64,000 nucleotides of DNA, taken from the NCBI RefSeq assembly GCF_008727815.1, contig NZ_CP044230.1, forward strand, positions 728,001 to 792,000, written 5' to 3'. Position 1 is the first letter of the stretch; every line of letters begins with the position of its first letter. This stretch comes from Streptococcus sp. LPB0220. Its GTDB lineage: Bacteria > Bacillota > Bacilli > Lactobacillales > Streptococcaceae. Below the pieces are notes generated by a model. The model was not told the DNA's origin. It made no database searches and saw only the letters and a program-made list of their open reading frames with translations. This document shows, piece by piece, positions 34,344 to 43,079 of this stretch. The position numbers and the translations under genes are program-made.

Positions 34344-35816
34344 ATGACTAGTATTACCATTACTAAAGGAGCTGTTGAGACGCCTATCTATTTGCGGATG
34401 TTGAATCGTCATGGCTTGATTGCAGGTGCAACAGGAACAGGAAAAACGGTTACGCTCAAGGTCCTAACAGAAAAATTAAGCAAAGAAGGAATTCCGGTCT
34501 TTCTAGCCGATATCAAGGGAGATTTATCTGGCTTAGCCAAAGCAGGGCAATGGACACCAAAACTGGAAGAACGCTACAAGCTTCTTGGGATCACAGATCC
34601 GTTTGAGCCACAAGCTTTCCCTGTTCGATTGTGGGACTTCTTTGGCCAAGCTGGTCATCCTGTTCGTGCGACTGTCGAAGGGATGGGGTCATTGCTTCTG
34701 TCTCGTCTGCTTGATTTGAATGAAACCCAATCAGGAATTCTCGCAATTGTCTTTAAAGTGGCTCAAGAGAAAGATTGGCCCTTGATTGATTTGAAGGACC
34801 TGCAAAGCCTTTTAAAGGAAGTCTATGAGCACAGTTCAGACTATTCAGCCCAATATGGCAATATCACCAAACAATCTGTCGGAGCCATCCAAAGAAGTCT
34901 CTTGGTTCTTGAAGAAGAAGGAGCAGATCAGTTTTTCGGAGAGCCAGCACTTGATTTAAATGATTTCATGCAACTCGATGCATCTGGTCGTGGTTATATC
35001 AATATTCTTTCGGCTACAAAGCTCTTTCATTCACCAAAATTGTACTCAACCTTTTTGATTTGGATGCTGTCTCGTCTTTTTGAAACACTTCCAGAGGTTG
35101 GGGATCCTGAAAAGCCAAAATTGGTCTTCTTCTTTGATGAAGCGCATCTCCTCTTTAAGGATGCAAGCAAGCTCTTTCTTGAGAAGGTTGAGCAAGTGGT
35201 ACGCCTAATTCGTTCGAAGGGTGTAGGGATTTACTTTATTACCCAAAATCCTCAAGACCTTCCAGAATCTGTTTTGGCACAGCTTGGAAATCGTGTTCAG
35301 CATGCACTTCGAGCTTATACACCAAAAGAAATGAAGGCGATTAAGGTGGCTGCCCAAAGTTTTCGTCCGAATCCAGATTTTGATACAGAAACAGTGATCA
35401 CAGAGTTAGGGACAGGGGAAGCCTTAGTTTCTTTCCTCAATGAAAAGGGACAGCCTAGTGTGGTTGAGCGTGCTTATATTCTCTCTCCTCAATCGAGTTT
35501 TGACCTCTTAAATGAAAGTGAACAATTGGCCTTGATCACGACATCGCCTTTCCATCAAAAGTATGCGACGACGATTGATCGGGAATCTGCCTATGAAAAA
35601 TTAGCAGCTAAAGCAAGCAAGGAAGCACAAGAAGAAGAGCAAAAAGAAGCAGCAAAAGAACGAGCTGCGGCGGAAAAAGCAGAGCAAAAACGCAGTCCAG
35701 GTCGCCCAAGAAAATCCAGTCTTGAAAAAGCTAAGGATTCCTTCTTGAGTTCCTTATTCCGGACGATTGCGCGTGAGATTGCTAAGCTAATTATGGGCTC
35801 CTTTAAACGGAAATAA
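34344..35816 (+). CDS. HerA-like P-loop ATPase (DUF853/YjgR family)
   Basis: A 490-residue protein with Walker A GATGTGKTVT (residues 28-37) and Walker B KLVFFFDEAHLLF. 'FLADIKGDLSGLA' and 'YFITQNPQDLPESVLAQLGNRVQHALRAYTPKE' are typical of the DUF853/YjgR family, related to HerA/FtsK DNA translocases. The C-terminal 80 residues are charged, with a likely coiled coil (KEAQEEEQKEAAKERAAAE). No nuclease partner such as NurA is next to it, so it is not part of a HerA-based defence cassette here. Function is unknown. Confidence 0.87.
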   Translation: MTSITITKGAVETPIYLRMLNRHGLIAGATGTGKTVTLKVLTEKLSKEGIPVFLADIKGDLSGLAKAGQWTPKLEERYKLLGITDPFEPQAFPVRLWDFFGQAGHPVRATVEGMGSLLLSRLLDLNETQSGILAIVFKVAQEKDWPLIDLKDLQSLLKEVYEHSSDYSAQYGNITKQSVGAIQRSLLVLEEEGADQFFGEPALDLNDFMQLDASGRGYINILSATKLFHSPKLYSTFLIWMLSRLFETLPEVGDPEKPKLVFFFDEAHLLFKDASKLFLEKVEQVVRLIRSKGVGIYFITQNPQDLPESVLAQLGNRVQHALRAYTPKEMKAIKVAAQSFRPNPDFDTETVITELGTGEALVSFLNEKGQPSVVERAYILSPQSSFDLLNESEQLALITTSPFHQKYATTIDRESAYEKLAAKASKEAQEEEQKEAAKERAAAEKAEQKRSPGRPRKSSLEKAKDSFLSSLFRTIAREIAKLIMGSFKRK

Positions 35817-35876
35817 GCCTTTGATGAAAAGAAATAAACTTTTTAAAAAGAAACCGTTTTCTCCTTCTGATAATTC

Positions 35877-35905
35877 TTGTTATTTTCAGTAGAATCTTTT
35901 ATAAT
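35877..35905 (+). promoter_or_regulatory. Promoter abutting the serine hydrolase start
   Basis: TTGTTA (35877-35882), 17-nt spacer, TATAAT (35900-35905); only nine bases to the ATG at 35915 and no ribosome site. Confidence 0.75.
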
Positions 35906-35914
35906 TAATGTCGT

Positions 35915-36981
35915 ATGAAAAAATATTTTAATCTACGCTCGATCATGATTGCGGTCAGTATTTTATTGTGCTTAGTGGGAACAAGCGCACTGGGCTACTT
36001 GCATCTTACGCAACCAACAGCATCAGCAATTGAAAAAAAGCAAAGAAAACAAAAGAAGCAAAAGAACAAGATATCGAAAATTCTACCCCTGAGACGAAAA
36101 AACCGCGTGTCAAATCTCCTGAAGCTAAGCAAGCAGTAGTAGATGCAGACATGGAAACGATGAGTGCTTATGGCCTTGTCTATGATTATGCTAATAAAGG
36201 CCTGGTAGAGGTTGTTCAGGATTTCCTAGCGGAAAGTGGAATTGATCCGTCACAAGTTGCCTTCACGTATCGCAATGCCATTACAGGAGAGCAATTTGCC
36301 ATGAATGATCTCCAACCAATGACGGCAGGTAGTACCTATAAGCTACCCTTGAACATGTTGGTGGTGGATGAAGTCGCAAAGGGCAAACTGAATTTAACAG
36401 ACCGGTTTGACATTACCAATACCTACTATGAATATGTAGGGGAGCATGACAATTACGTTGCTGCCTTTGATGGAGCCATGTCTATTCCTGATATGCAGCG
36501 CTATTCATTGGTTTACTCTGAAAATACTCCAGCCTATGCCTTGGCAGATCGTTTAGGAGGCATGGAGCAAGCGCGTAAGCTATTCAGTCGCTATGGTCAA
36601 TCTCGTTCACCAGAGGTTAAAACCTTTAGCGAAGATAATAAAACGACAACGGATTATTACATCCATGTCTTGGAATACCTTTGGAATCATCAAGAAAAAT
36701 ATGCAGATTTACTAGAACTGATCGGGGAGTCTTTCCCAGGTGAGTACTATAAGAAATTCTTGCCAGATTTGGTGATTCAACAAAAACCAGGGTATGTTGC
36801 GGAAGCACTTAATGTGGATGCGATTGTCCGTGAATCGACTCCTTATTTGGTTGCCATTTACACTGCAGGACTTGGAGGTACGACTCCAGAAAGTTCTGAA
36901 ATCAGTGGCGTTGGTCTTTATCAATTAGGGCAATTGGCTTATGTTATCAATGAATGGCATCGTGTCAATATGAATGAATAA
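35915..36981 (+). CDS. Secreted class A beta-lactamase-like serine hydrolase, interrupted by a -1 frameshift site
   Basis: Frame one (35915-36139) encodes an N-terminal membrane anchor (hydrophobic residues about 10-31) and the start of a charged linker, then stops. The catalytic part lies in the -1 frame and is open through 36981, with SxxK in AGSTYKLPLN, SxN in YSENTPAY and KPG in the KTG position. Slipping back one base on A_AAA_AAG at 36033-36040 joins them into one protein of about 355 residues with an Ala/Lys/Glu linker. Either it is a true frameshift or slippage product, or a poly-A length variant, or a base-calling error. It is probably an extracellular wall-active or signalling hydrolase rather than a real beta-lactamase. 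A terminator follows. Confidence 0.8.
36033..36040 (+). other. A7-G slippery heptamer inside the serine hydrolase gene
   Basis: The codons in frame one are GAA-AAA-AAG, which is exactly A_AAA_AAG, the -1 slippery sequence known from dnaX and IS3-family genes. Slippage here leads into the long catalytic frame. I see no strong hairpin downstream and no Shine-Dalgarno-like stimulator upstream. Confidence 0.65.
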
Positions 36982-36986
36982 TCGAC

Positions 36987-37016
36987 AAAAGGTCTGAGCA
37001 AAACTCAGACCTTTTC
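36987..37016 (+). terminator. Terminator of the serine hydrolase gene
   Basis: AAAAGGTCTGAG pairs with CTCAGACCTTTT over five bases, followed by CTTCT. Confidence 0.88.
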
Positions 37017-37103
37017 TTCTAACAAAGTATCATGAAAATGACTTGGTGTTTCGAATTACTTTTCTGTTCTAAAGAGACTTCTTTCCCTTTTCTATAAAAA
37101 GTA

Positions 37104-37112
37104 TGTTATACT
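37104..37112 (+). promoter_or_regulatory. Extended -10 promoter of flp
   Basis: TGT-TATACT; a loose palindrome (TTATACTAATAATAGTAATAA) overlaps it and could serve autoregulation. Confidence 0.6.
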
Positions 37113-37140
37113 AATAATAGTAATAAGAGGAAGTATAGAC

Positions 37141-37830
37141 ATGATTACAAAGGAAGATTACCAGTTGCTCCGCTCGCATCCAGCCTTTTCTGCGCTACCA
37201 GTGGAGCTATTTGATAAATTAGCTGTTGAAATTCATGCCAGGGATATCCCTAAGGGACAAATTTTATTTTATGCAGGAGATAGGCGGGAGCGCATTTTTC
37301 TTCTGGCAAAAGGCTTTGCCCGTATTGAGCAATTTGATTCGTCGGACCAATTCTCCTATATGGATTATATAAAGAAGGGGGCTCTGTTCCCTTATGGTGG
37401 GATGTTCCAGGATGAGCGTTACCACTATACAGCTAGTGCGGTGACGGATTTGCGTTGTTTCGTGATTCCCGTCAATCTCTATGAATTATATGCCCAAGAG
37501 AGTAAGGAGCAGTTGCTCTTTATTATGAGAAAGCTCTCCTCCATCCTAGAATTTCAAGAGTTGCGCTTGCGCAATGTCGTGACAGCTAGTGCCAGTGAGC
37601 GTGTGGTTCAATCTTTAGCTATCTTGTGCAAGGACTATGAAAGTTTAGGAAATCAACTTCCATTTCCAATCAGTATGAAGGAAATGGCCAAATTAGCGGC
37701 CACAACCCGAGAAACCGTCAATCAAGTTTTAAAGAAACTCATCGATTCTCATAAGATACAGTATGAGAGAAAACAATTAACCTTTCTAGATACAGCCTAC
37801 TTTTTAAAGAGTTTTAAAGAGATCAATTAA
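37141..37830 (+). CDS. flp: Crp/Fnr-family regulator of the arginine deiminase genes
   Basis: A 229-residue transcription factor with an N-terminal cyclic-nucleotide-binding-like beta roll (about 20-125), a dimerisation helix and a C-terminal winged helix (ISMKEMAKLAATTRETVNQVLKKL). There is no Fnr-type N-terminal Cys cluster; Cys residues occur only at LRCFVIP and LAILCKDY. Its place directly upstream of arcA matches the Flp/FlpS regulators that activate the ADI system under low oxygen. AGAGGAAG precedes the ATG. Confidence 0.88.
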   Translation: MITKEDYQLLRSHPAFSALPVELFDKLAVEIHARDIPKGQILFYAGDRRERIFLLAKGFARIEQFDSSDQFSYMDYIKKGALFPYGGMFQDERYHYTASAVTDLRCFVIPVNLYELYAQESKEQLLFIMRKLSSILEFQELRLRNVVTASASERVVQSLAILCKDYESLGNQLPFPISMKEMAKLAATTRETVNQVLKKLIDSHKIQYERKQLTFLDTAYFLKSFKEIN

Positions 37831-37901
37831 TTTGTTGATCTTTTTTATTTTTTTCAAAAAAATATATATTCATAAAAACAATATAAAAGACAAAATATGC
37901 A

Positions 37902-37916
37902 AAGAAAACGCTTCAT
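37902..37916 (+). promoter_or_regulatory. Weak cre-like site upstream of arcA
   Basis: A GAAAACGCTTCAT core with two mismatches to the CcpA cre consensus. Confidence 0.35.
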
Positions 37917-37984
37917 ATTAACTAAATAATAGGAATAATTCAAAATAATGCCAAATTCTTTGCATTCAAAAAGTAGAATCCTTC

Positions 37985-37999
37985 ATGAAAGCGGTAACA
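37985..37999 (+). promoter_or_regulatory. Catabolite response element (cre) upstream of arcA
   Basis: ATGAAAGCGGTAACA fits WTGNAANCGNWNNCW at every position. A TAGAAT at 37974-37979 would start transcription within it, so CcpA binding would repress arc expression in glucose, as known for oral streptococci. The 235-bp flp-arcA region also carries ATTCA half-sites that ArgR-type proteins could use. No other gene is seen there. Confidence 0.7.
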
Positions 38000-38065
38000 A
38001 CAAAGAATATAATAACAATTGTAATAAGGCTTGTGAACAAGCTCGAAGAAAAAGGAGGATGACAG

Positions 38066-39295
38066 ATGTCAACCAAACCAATTCATGTTTTCTCAGAAAT
38101 TGGAAAACTGAAAAAAGTAATGTTGCACCGTCCAGGTAAAGAGTTGGAAAACTTGATGCCTGACTATCTAGAGCGTCTTCTTTTTGATGATATTCCATTT
38201 TTGGAAGATGCTCAAAAAGAACACGACAATTTTGCTCAAGCGCTTCGTAATGAAGGAATCGAAGTACTTTATCTTGAAAAATTAGCAGCTGAGTCATTGA
38301 CTACTCCAGAAATTCGCGATCAGTTCATCGAAGAATATCTTGAAGAAGCGAACATTCGTGGACGCCAAACTAAAAATGCGATTCGTGAAATCCTTCGTGG
38401 TATTGAAGACAACCAAGAATTGGTTGAAAAAACAATGGCTGGTTTCCAAAAAGCTGAGCTTCCAGAAATTCCAGAAGCAGATAAAGGTTTGACAGACCTT
38501 GTTGAATCTGACTATCCATTTGCGATCGATCCAATGCCAAACTTGTACTTTACACGTGACCCATTTGCTACAATTGGGAATGCAGTATCATTGAACCACA
38601 TGTATGCTGATACACGTAACCGTGAAACTTTGTATGGTAAATACATCTTCAAATATCACCCAGTATATGGTGGTAATGTAGATTTGGTATACAACCGTGA
38701 AGAAGATACTCGTATCGAAGGTGGGGACGAATTGGTCCTTTCTAAAGATGTCTTGGCAGTTGGTATCTCACAACGTACAGATGCTGCATCAATTGAAAAA
38801 TTGTTGGTAAACATCTTCAAGAAGAACGTTGGCTTCAAGAAAGTATTGGCCTTCGAATTTGCGAACAACCGTAAATTCATGCACTTGGATACAGTATTCA
38901 CAATGGTGGACTACGATAAATTCACCATCCACCCAGAAATCCAAGGCAACCTTCGCGTCTTCTCTGTAACATATGAAAATGAAGCATTGAAGATTGTTGA
39001 AGAAAAAGGTGATTTGGCTGAATTGCTTGCTGAAAACCTTGGTGTTGAAAAAGTTACATTGATCCCTTGTGGTGATGGCAATGTGGTTGCAGCTGCTCGT
39101 GAACAATGGAACGACAGTTCAAATACTCTTACAATCGCACCTGGTGTGGTTGTTGTATACGACCGTAACACAGTCACAAACAAGAAATTAGAAGAATACG
39201 GACTTCGTTTGATTAAGATCCGCGGAAGTGAATTGGTTCGCGGTCGTGGTGGACCTCGTTGTATGTCAATGCCATTTGAACGTGAAGAAATCTAA
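38066..39295 (+). CDS. arcA: Arginine deiminase
   Basis: A 409-residue cytoplasmic enzyme turning arginine into citrulline and ammonia, the first ADI step. Seen are [13 protein letters not shown], the EGGDELVLS block, [10 protein letters not shown] (catalytic His) and the C-terminal [13 protein letters not shown] with the nucleophilic Cys. AAAGGAGG precedes the ATG. First gene of arcABCDT. Together they produce ATP and ammonia and protect against acid. Confidence 0.98.
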   Translation: MSTKPIHVFSEIGKLKKVMLHRPGKELENLMPDYLERLLFDDIPFLEDAQKEHDNFAQALRNEGIEVLYLEKLAAESLTTPEIRDQFIEEYLEEANIRGRQTKNAIREILRGIEDNQELVEKTMAGFQKAELPEIPEADKGLTDLVESDYPFAIDPMPNLYFTRDPFATIGNAVSLNHMYADTRNRETLYGKYIFKYHPVYGGNVDLVYNREEDTRIEGGDELVLSKDVLAVGISQRTDAASIEKLLVNIFKKNVGFKKVLAFEFANNRKFMHLDTVFTMVDYDKFTIHPEIQGNLRVFSVTYENEALKIVEEKGDLAELLAENLGVEKVTLIPCGDGNVVAAAREQWNDSSNTLTIAPGVVVVYDRNTVTNKKLEEYGLRLIKIRGSELVRGRGGPRCMSMPFEREEI

Positions 39296-39307
39296 TAGAG
39301 AAGACCG

Positions 39308-39341
39308 AGAGCTGGTCTTTGAGGATCAGCTCTTTCTTCTT
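39308..39341 (+). terminator. Attenuating hairpin between arcA and arcB
   Basis: AGAGCTG pairs with CAGCTCT, then TTCTTCTT. It may lower transcription past arcA. Confidence 0.5.
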
Positions 39342-39379
39342 ACTGATCAATACTAGAAAGAAAATAGGAGACAAATAGA

Positions 39380-40396
39380 ATGACAAATTCAGTGTTCCAA
39401 GGACGTAGCTTCTTGGCAGAAAAAGACTTTACACGTGCAGAGTTAGAATACCTTATCGGACTTTCAGCTCACTTGAAAGACCTTAAAAAACGCAACATTG
39501 AACACCACTATCTTGCTGGTAAAAACATTGCGCTTTTGTTTGAAAAAACTTCAACTCGTACTCGTGCAGCCTTCACTACTGCAGCCATCGACCTTGGTGC
39601 TCACCCAGAATACCTTGGTGCAAACGACATTCAACTTGGTAAAAAAGAATCTACAGAAGATACTGCTAAAGTTCTTGGACGTATGTTTGACGGTATTGAA
39701 TTCCGTGGTTTCAGCCAACGTATGGTTGAAGAATTGGCTGAATTCTCAGGTGTTCCAGTATGGAATGGTTTGACTGACGAATGGCACCCAACTCAAATGC
39801 TTGCAGACTACTTGACAGTTCAAGAAAACTTTGGACGTTTGGAAGGTTTGACACTTGTATACTGTGGTGATGGACGTAACAACGTTGCAAATAGCCTTCT
39901 TGTAACAGGTGCTATCCTTGGTGTGAACGTACACATCTTCTCACCAAAAGAACTCTTCCCAGAAAAAGAAATCGTTGAATTGGCAGAAGGATTTGCAAAA
40001 GAAAGTGGCGCTCATATCTTAATCACTGAAGATGCTGACGAAGCAGTGAAAGGTGCAGACGTACTTTACACTGACGTTTGGGTATCAATGGGTGAAGAAG
40101 ACAAATTTGCAGAACGTGTTGCCCTTTTGAAACCTTACCAAGTAAACATGGATTTGATTAAGAAAGCTGATAACGAAGACTTGATCTTCTTGCACTGCTT
40201 GCCAGCCTTCCACGATACAAATACTGTTTACGGTAAAGATGTTGCTGAAAAATTCGGCGTAGAAGAAATGGAAGTTACTGACGAAGTGTTCCGCAGCAAA
40301 TATGCTCGTCACTTTGACCAAGCTGAAAACCGTATGCACACAATCAAAGCGGTTATGGCAGCTACTCTTGGTAACTTGTACATTCCAAAAGTTTAA
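39380..40396 (+). CDS. arcB: Ornithine carbamoyltransferase, catabolic
   Basis: A 338-residue enzyme that splits citrulline into ornithine and carbamoyl phosphate. Motifs are [12 protein letters not shown] (carbamoyl phosphate), [14 protein letters not shown] (signature), and HCLPAFHD (ornithine-binding Cys). Its C-terminus and place between arcA and arcC mark it as the catabolic form. AGGAGACAA precedes the ATG. A strong terminator-like hairpin separates it from arcC. Confidence 0.98.
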   Translation: MTNSVFQGRSFLAEKDFTRAELEYLIGLSAHLKDLKKRNIEHHYLAGKNIALLFEKTSTRTRAAFTTAAIDLGAHPEYLGANDIQLGKKESTEDTAKVLGRMFDGIEFRGFSQRMVEELAEFSGVPVWNGLTDEWHPTQMLADYLTVQENFGRLEGLTLVYCGDGRNNVANSLLVTGAILGVNVHIFSPKELFPEKEIVELAEGFAKESGAHILITEDADEAVKGADVLYTDVWVSMGEEDKFAERVALLKPYQVNMDLIKKADNEDLIFLHCLPAFHDTNTVYGKDVAEKFGVEEMEVTDEVFRSKYARHFDQAENRMHTIKAVMAATLGNLYIPKV

Positions 40397-40422
40397 GACT
40401 TTATAACCGTATACCAACAGCT

Positions 40423-40465
40423 ATAGGGGCTGGACTGCTAGCTTTAGTCCTGCCCCTATTTTTTA
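40423..40465 (+). terminator. Terminator-like hairpin between arcB and arcC
   Basis: ATAGGGGC-t-GGACT pairs with AGTCC-t-GCCCCTAT, then TTTTTTATAG. It is inside the operon, so it probably acts as a partial terminator or mRNA-stability element. Confidence 0.8.
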
Positions 40466-40481
40466 TAGAAAGGGAAAACTT

Positions 40482-41426
40482 ATGTCAAGAAAAATCGTCG
40501 TTGCTTTGGGAGGAAATGCGATTCTCTCATCTGATCCTTCTGCTCAAGCTCAACAAGAAGCACTTGTAGAAACAGCAAAACACTTAGTCAAATTAATCAA
40601 AAACGGGGATGACTTGATCATCACTCACGGAAATGGTCCTCAAGTAGGGAACCTTTTGCTCCAACACTTGGCAGCAAACTCTGAAAAGAACCCTGCTTTC
40701 CCACTTGATTCATTGGTTGCTATGACCGAAGGAAGCATTGGCTACTGGCTTCAAAATGCTCTTCAAAATGCTCTTCATGAAGAAGGAATCGAAAAAGATG
40801 TGGCTTCTGTTGTGACACAAGTCGTTGTTGATAAGAATGACCCAGCTTTTGTCAACCTCAGCAAACCAATCGGTCCATTCTACTCAGAAGATGAAGCAAA
40901 AGCAGAAGCTGAAAAATCAGGAGCAACCTTCAAAGAAGATGCTGGTCGTGGCTGGCGTAAAGTTGTTGCTTCACCAAAACCAGTGGATATCAAAGAAATC
41001 AATACCATCCGTACTTTGTTGAACGACGGTCAAGTCGTTGTGGCAGCCGGTGGTGGCGGTATCCCAGTTGTGAAAGAAGCAAATGGTAGCTTGACTGGTG
41101 TTGAAGCCGTTATCGATAAAGACTTTGCATCTCAACGTTTGGCTGAATTAGTAGAAGCAGACCTCTTCATCGTTTTGACCGGTGTAGACTATGTTTTTGT
41201 GAACTATAACAAACCAGACCAAGCAAAATTGGAACATGTCAATGTAGCTCAATTGGAAGAATATATCAAACAAGACCAATTTGCACCAGGAAGCATGCTT
41301 CCTAAAGTAGAAGCTGCGATTGCCTTCGTCAATGGTCGTCCAGAAGGAAAAGCAGTTATTACATCACTTGAAAACCTTGGAGCTTTGATTGAGTCTGAAA
41401 GTGGAACAATCATCCAAAAAGACTAA
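40482..41426 (+). CDS. arcC: Carbamate kinase
   Basis: A 314-residue amino-acid-kinase-fold enzyme making ATP from carbamoyl phosphate, the energy-yielding step of the ADI pathway. Seen are [10 protein letters not shown] at the N-terminus, [34 protein letters not shown] and [21 protein letters not shown] precedes the ATG. The intergenic region to arcD contains a perfect inverted repeat. Confidence 0.97.
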   Translation: MSRKIVVALGGNAILSSDPSAQAQQEALVETAKHLVKLIKNGDDLIITHGNGPQVGNLLLQHLAANSEKNPAFPLDSLVAMTEGSIGYWLQNALQNALHEEGIEKDVASVVTQVVVDKNDPAFVNLSKPIGPFYSEDEAKAEAEKSGATFKEDAGRGWRKVVASPKPVDIKEINTIRTLLNDGQVVVAAGGGGIPVVKEANGSLTGVEAVIDKDFASQRLAELVEADLFIVLTGVDYVFVNYNKPDQAKLEHVNVAQLEEYIKQDQFAPGSMLPKVEAAIAFVNGRPEGKAVITSLENLGALIESESGTIIQKD

Positions 41427-41490
41427 TGAAAAATTAGGAAAAAACTAGTATTTTAAAGCTTATTGTGATAGAATAAGTCTATAGGTAAGC

Positions 41491-41515
41491 GTTTTACAAG
41501 AGACTCTTGTAAAAC
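41491..41515. repeat. Perfect 11-bp inverted repeat between arcC and arcD
   Basis: GTTTTACAAGA-gac-TCTTGTAAAAC with no following T-run. It could be an mRNA-stabilising hairpin, a processing site or a protein-binding site that sets arcD apart from arcABC. Confidence 0.7.
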
Positions 41516-41550
41516 ATCACTCACACTTTGTTGCGTTAGGAGGAAGACAA

Positions 41551-43062
41551 ATGAGTGAAAAAATGAAAAAAGGATTTAAGATGCCTTCATCTTTTTCCGT
41601 ATTGTTAATTATCATTGCTATTATGGCAGTGTTAACTTGGATTATTCCAGCTGGTCAATACAAGGTTGACGATGCAGGTGCTATCATTGCAGGTAGTTAT
41701 GAATCTGTAAAAGCACATCCTCAAGGGATTTGGGATGTCTTGATGGCCCCAATCAATGCCATGCTTGGTAAAGCACCAACTAGTGCAGCGATTGACGTAG
41801 CCTTCTTCATCTTAATGGTCGGTGGTTTCCTTGGTGTTGTGAACGAAACAGGTACCCTTGATGTAGGGATTGCTTCTATCGTTCGTAAATACAAAGGCCG
41901 CGAAAAAATGTTGATCTTGATCTTGATGCCATTGTTTGCCCTTGGTGGTACAACTTATGGTATGGGTGAAGAAACCATGGCCTTCTATCCACTTCTTGTA
42001 CCTGTTATGATGTCCGTTGGTTTTGACAGCTTGACAGGGGTAGCCATTATCCTCTTAGGATCCCAAATCGGATGTTTGGCGTCAACATTGAACCCATTTG
42101 CAACAGTTATCGCTTCTGATACTGCAGGTATCTCAAGTGCTTCAGGTCTCTTGCTCCGTGTAATCTTCTGGATTGTCTTGACAGGACTTAGCACATACTA
42201 TGTATACCGTTATGCAGATAAGGTTCAAAAAGACCCAACCAAATCTCTCACCTATGCAACTCGTGAAGAAGATTTGAAACACTTCAATGTTGATAGTGGC
42301 GAAGAAATTCCTTCACAAATGAACAAGAAACAAAAACGTGTCTTGCTCGTCTTCATCTCAACATTCGTTATCATGGTTGCTGGATTTATCCCATTCAAAG
42401 ATTTGGGTATTAAATTCTTTGAAACCTTCAACGAATCTCTCCATAAAATTCCAGTACTTGGTCAATTGATCGGTAACACAGATGCTCTTGGTACATGGTA
42501 CTTCCCTCAAACAGCTATGCTCTTTGCCTTCATGGGAATCCTTGTTGGTATCATTTATGGCTTGAAAGAAGATAAAATCATTTCATCTTTCATGAATGGT
42601 GCAGCTGACCTCTTGAGTGTTGCTCTTATCGTAGCGGTAGCACGTGGTATCCAAGTCATCATGAACGACGGTATGATCACTGCGACAATTCTTCACTGGG
42701 GTGAAGAAGGACTTAAAGGTCTTTCATCTCAATTGTTCATTGTCTTGACTTACATTTTCTACTTGCCAATGTCATTCTTGATCCCATCATCATCTGGTCT
42801 TGCCAGTGCAACAATGGGTATCATGGCACCTCTTGGTAAATTCGTCAATGTACCAGGTAGCTTGATTGTCACAGCTTACCAATCTGCATCTGGTGTCTTG
42901 AACTTGATCGCACCAACTTCAGGTATCGTAATGGGAGCTCTTGCTCTTGGACGTGTTGACTTGAGTGCATGGTGGAAATTCATGGGTAAATTGGTCGTAG
43001 CGATTGTTGTGATCACCATTGCCCTTCTTCTACTAGGAACTGTGGTTCCATTCTTGCAATAG
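41551..43062 (+). CDS. arcD: Arginine/ornithine antiporter, YfcC-type
   Basis: A 503-residue polytopic protein with about twelve helices. It exchanges external arginine for ornithine without energy cost. Family marks are LTWIIPAGQYKVDDAGAII near the N-terminus, ALGGTTYGMGEETMAFYPLLVP, LASTLNPFATVIASDTAG and LIPSSSGLASATMGIMAPLG. This is the YfcC/DUF fold used for ArcD in streptococci rather than the APC fold of other bacteria. GGAGGAAG precedes the ATG. Confidence 0.93.
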   Translation: MSEKMKKGFKMPSSFSVLLIIIAIMAVLTWIIPAGQYKVDDAGAIIAGSYESVKAHPQGIWDVLMAPINAMLGKAPTSAAIDVAFFILMVGGFLGVVNETGTLDVGIASIVRKYKGREKMLILILMPLFALGGTTYGMGEETMAFYPLLVPVMMSVGFDSLTGVAIILLGSQIGCLASTLNPFATVIASDTAGISSASGLLLRVIFWIVLTGLSTYYVYRYADKVQKDPTKSLTYATREEDLKHFNVDSGEEIPSQMNKKQKRVLLVFISTFVIMVAGFIPFKDLGIKFFETFNESLHKIPVLGQLIGNTDALGTWYFPQTAMLFAFMGILVGIIYGLKEDKIISSFMNGAADLLSVALIVAVARGIQVIMNDGMITATILHWGEEGLKGLSSQLFIVLTYIFYLPMSFLIPSSSGLASATMGIMAPLGKFVNVPGSLIVTAYQSASGVLNLIAPTSGIVMGALALGRVDLSAWWKFMGKLVVAIVVITIALLLLGTVVPFLQ

Positions 43063-43079
43063 AATAAAGTAGGTGTTTC

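Noticed and set aside
34344..35816. HerA-like ATPase considered as part of an anti-phage defence system.
   Set aside because: Neighbours are sodA and the serine hydrolase; there is no NurA, SIR2 or DUF4297 partner, and DUF853 proteins are common housekeeping-type genes.
41480..41500. cre-like sequence (reverse strand TGTAAAACGCTTAC) between arcC and arcD.
   Set aside because: The central CG is one base out of register with the consensus, and most of it is explained by the hairpin arm.
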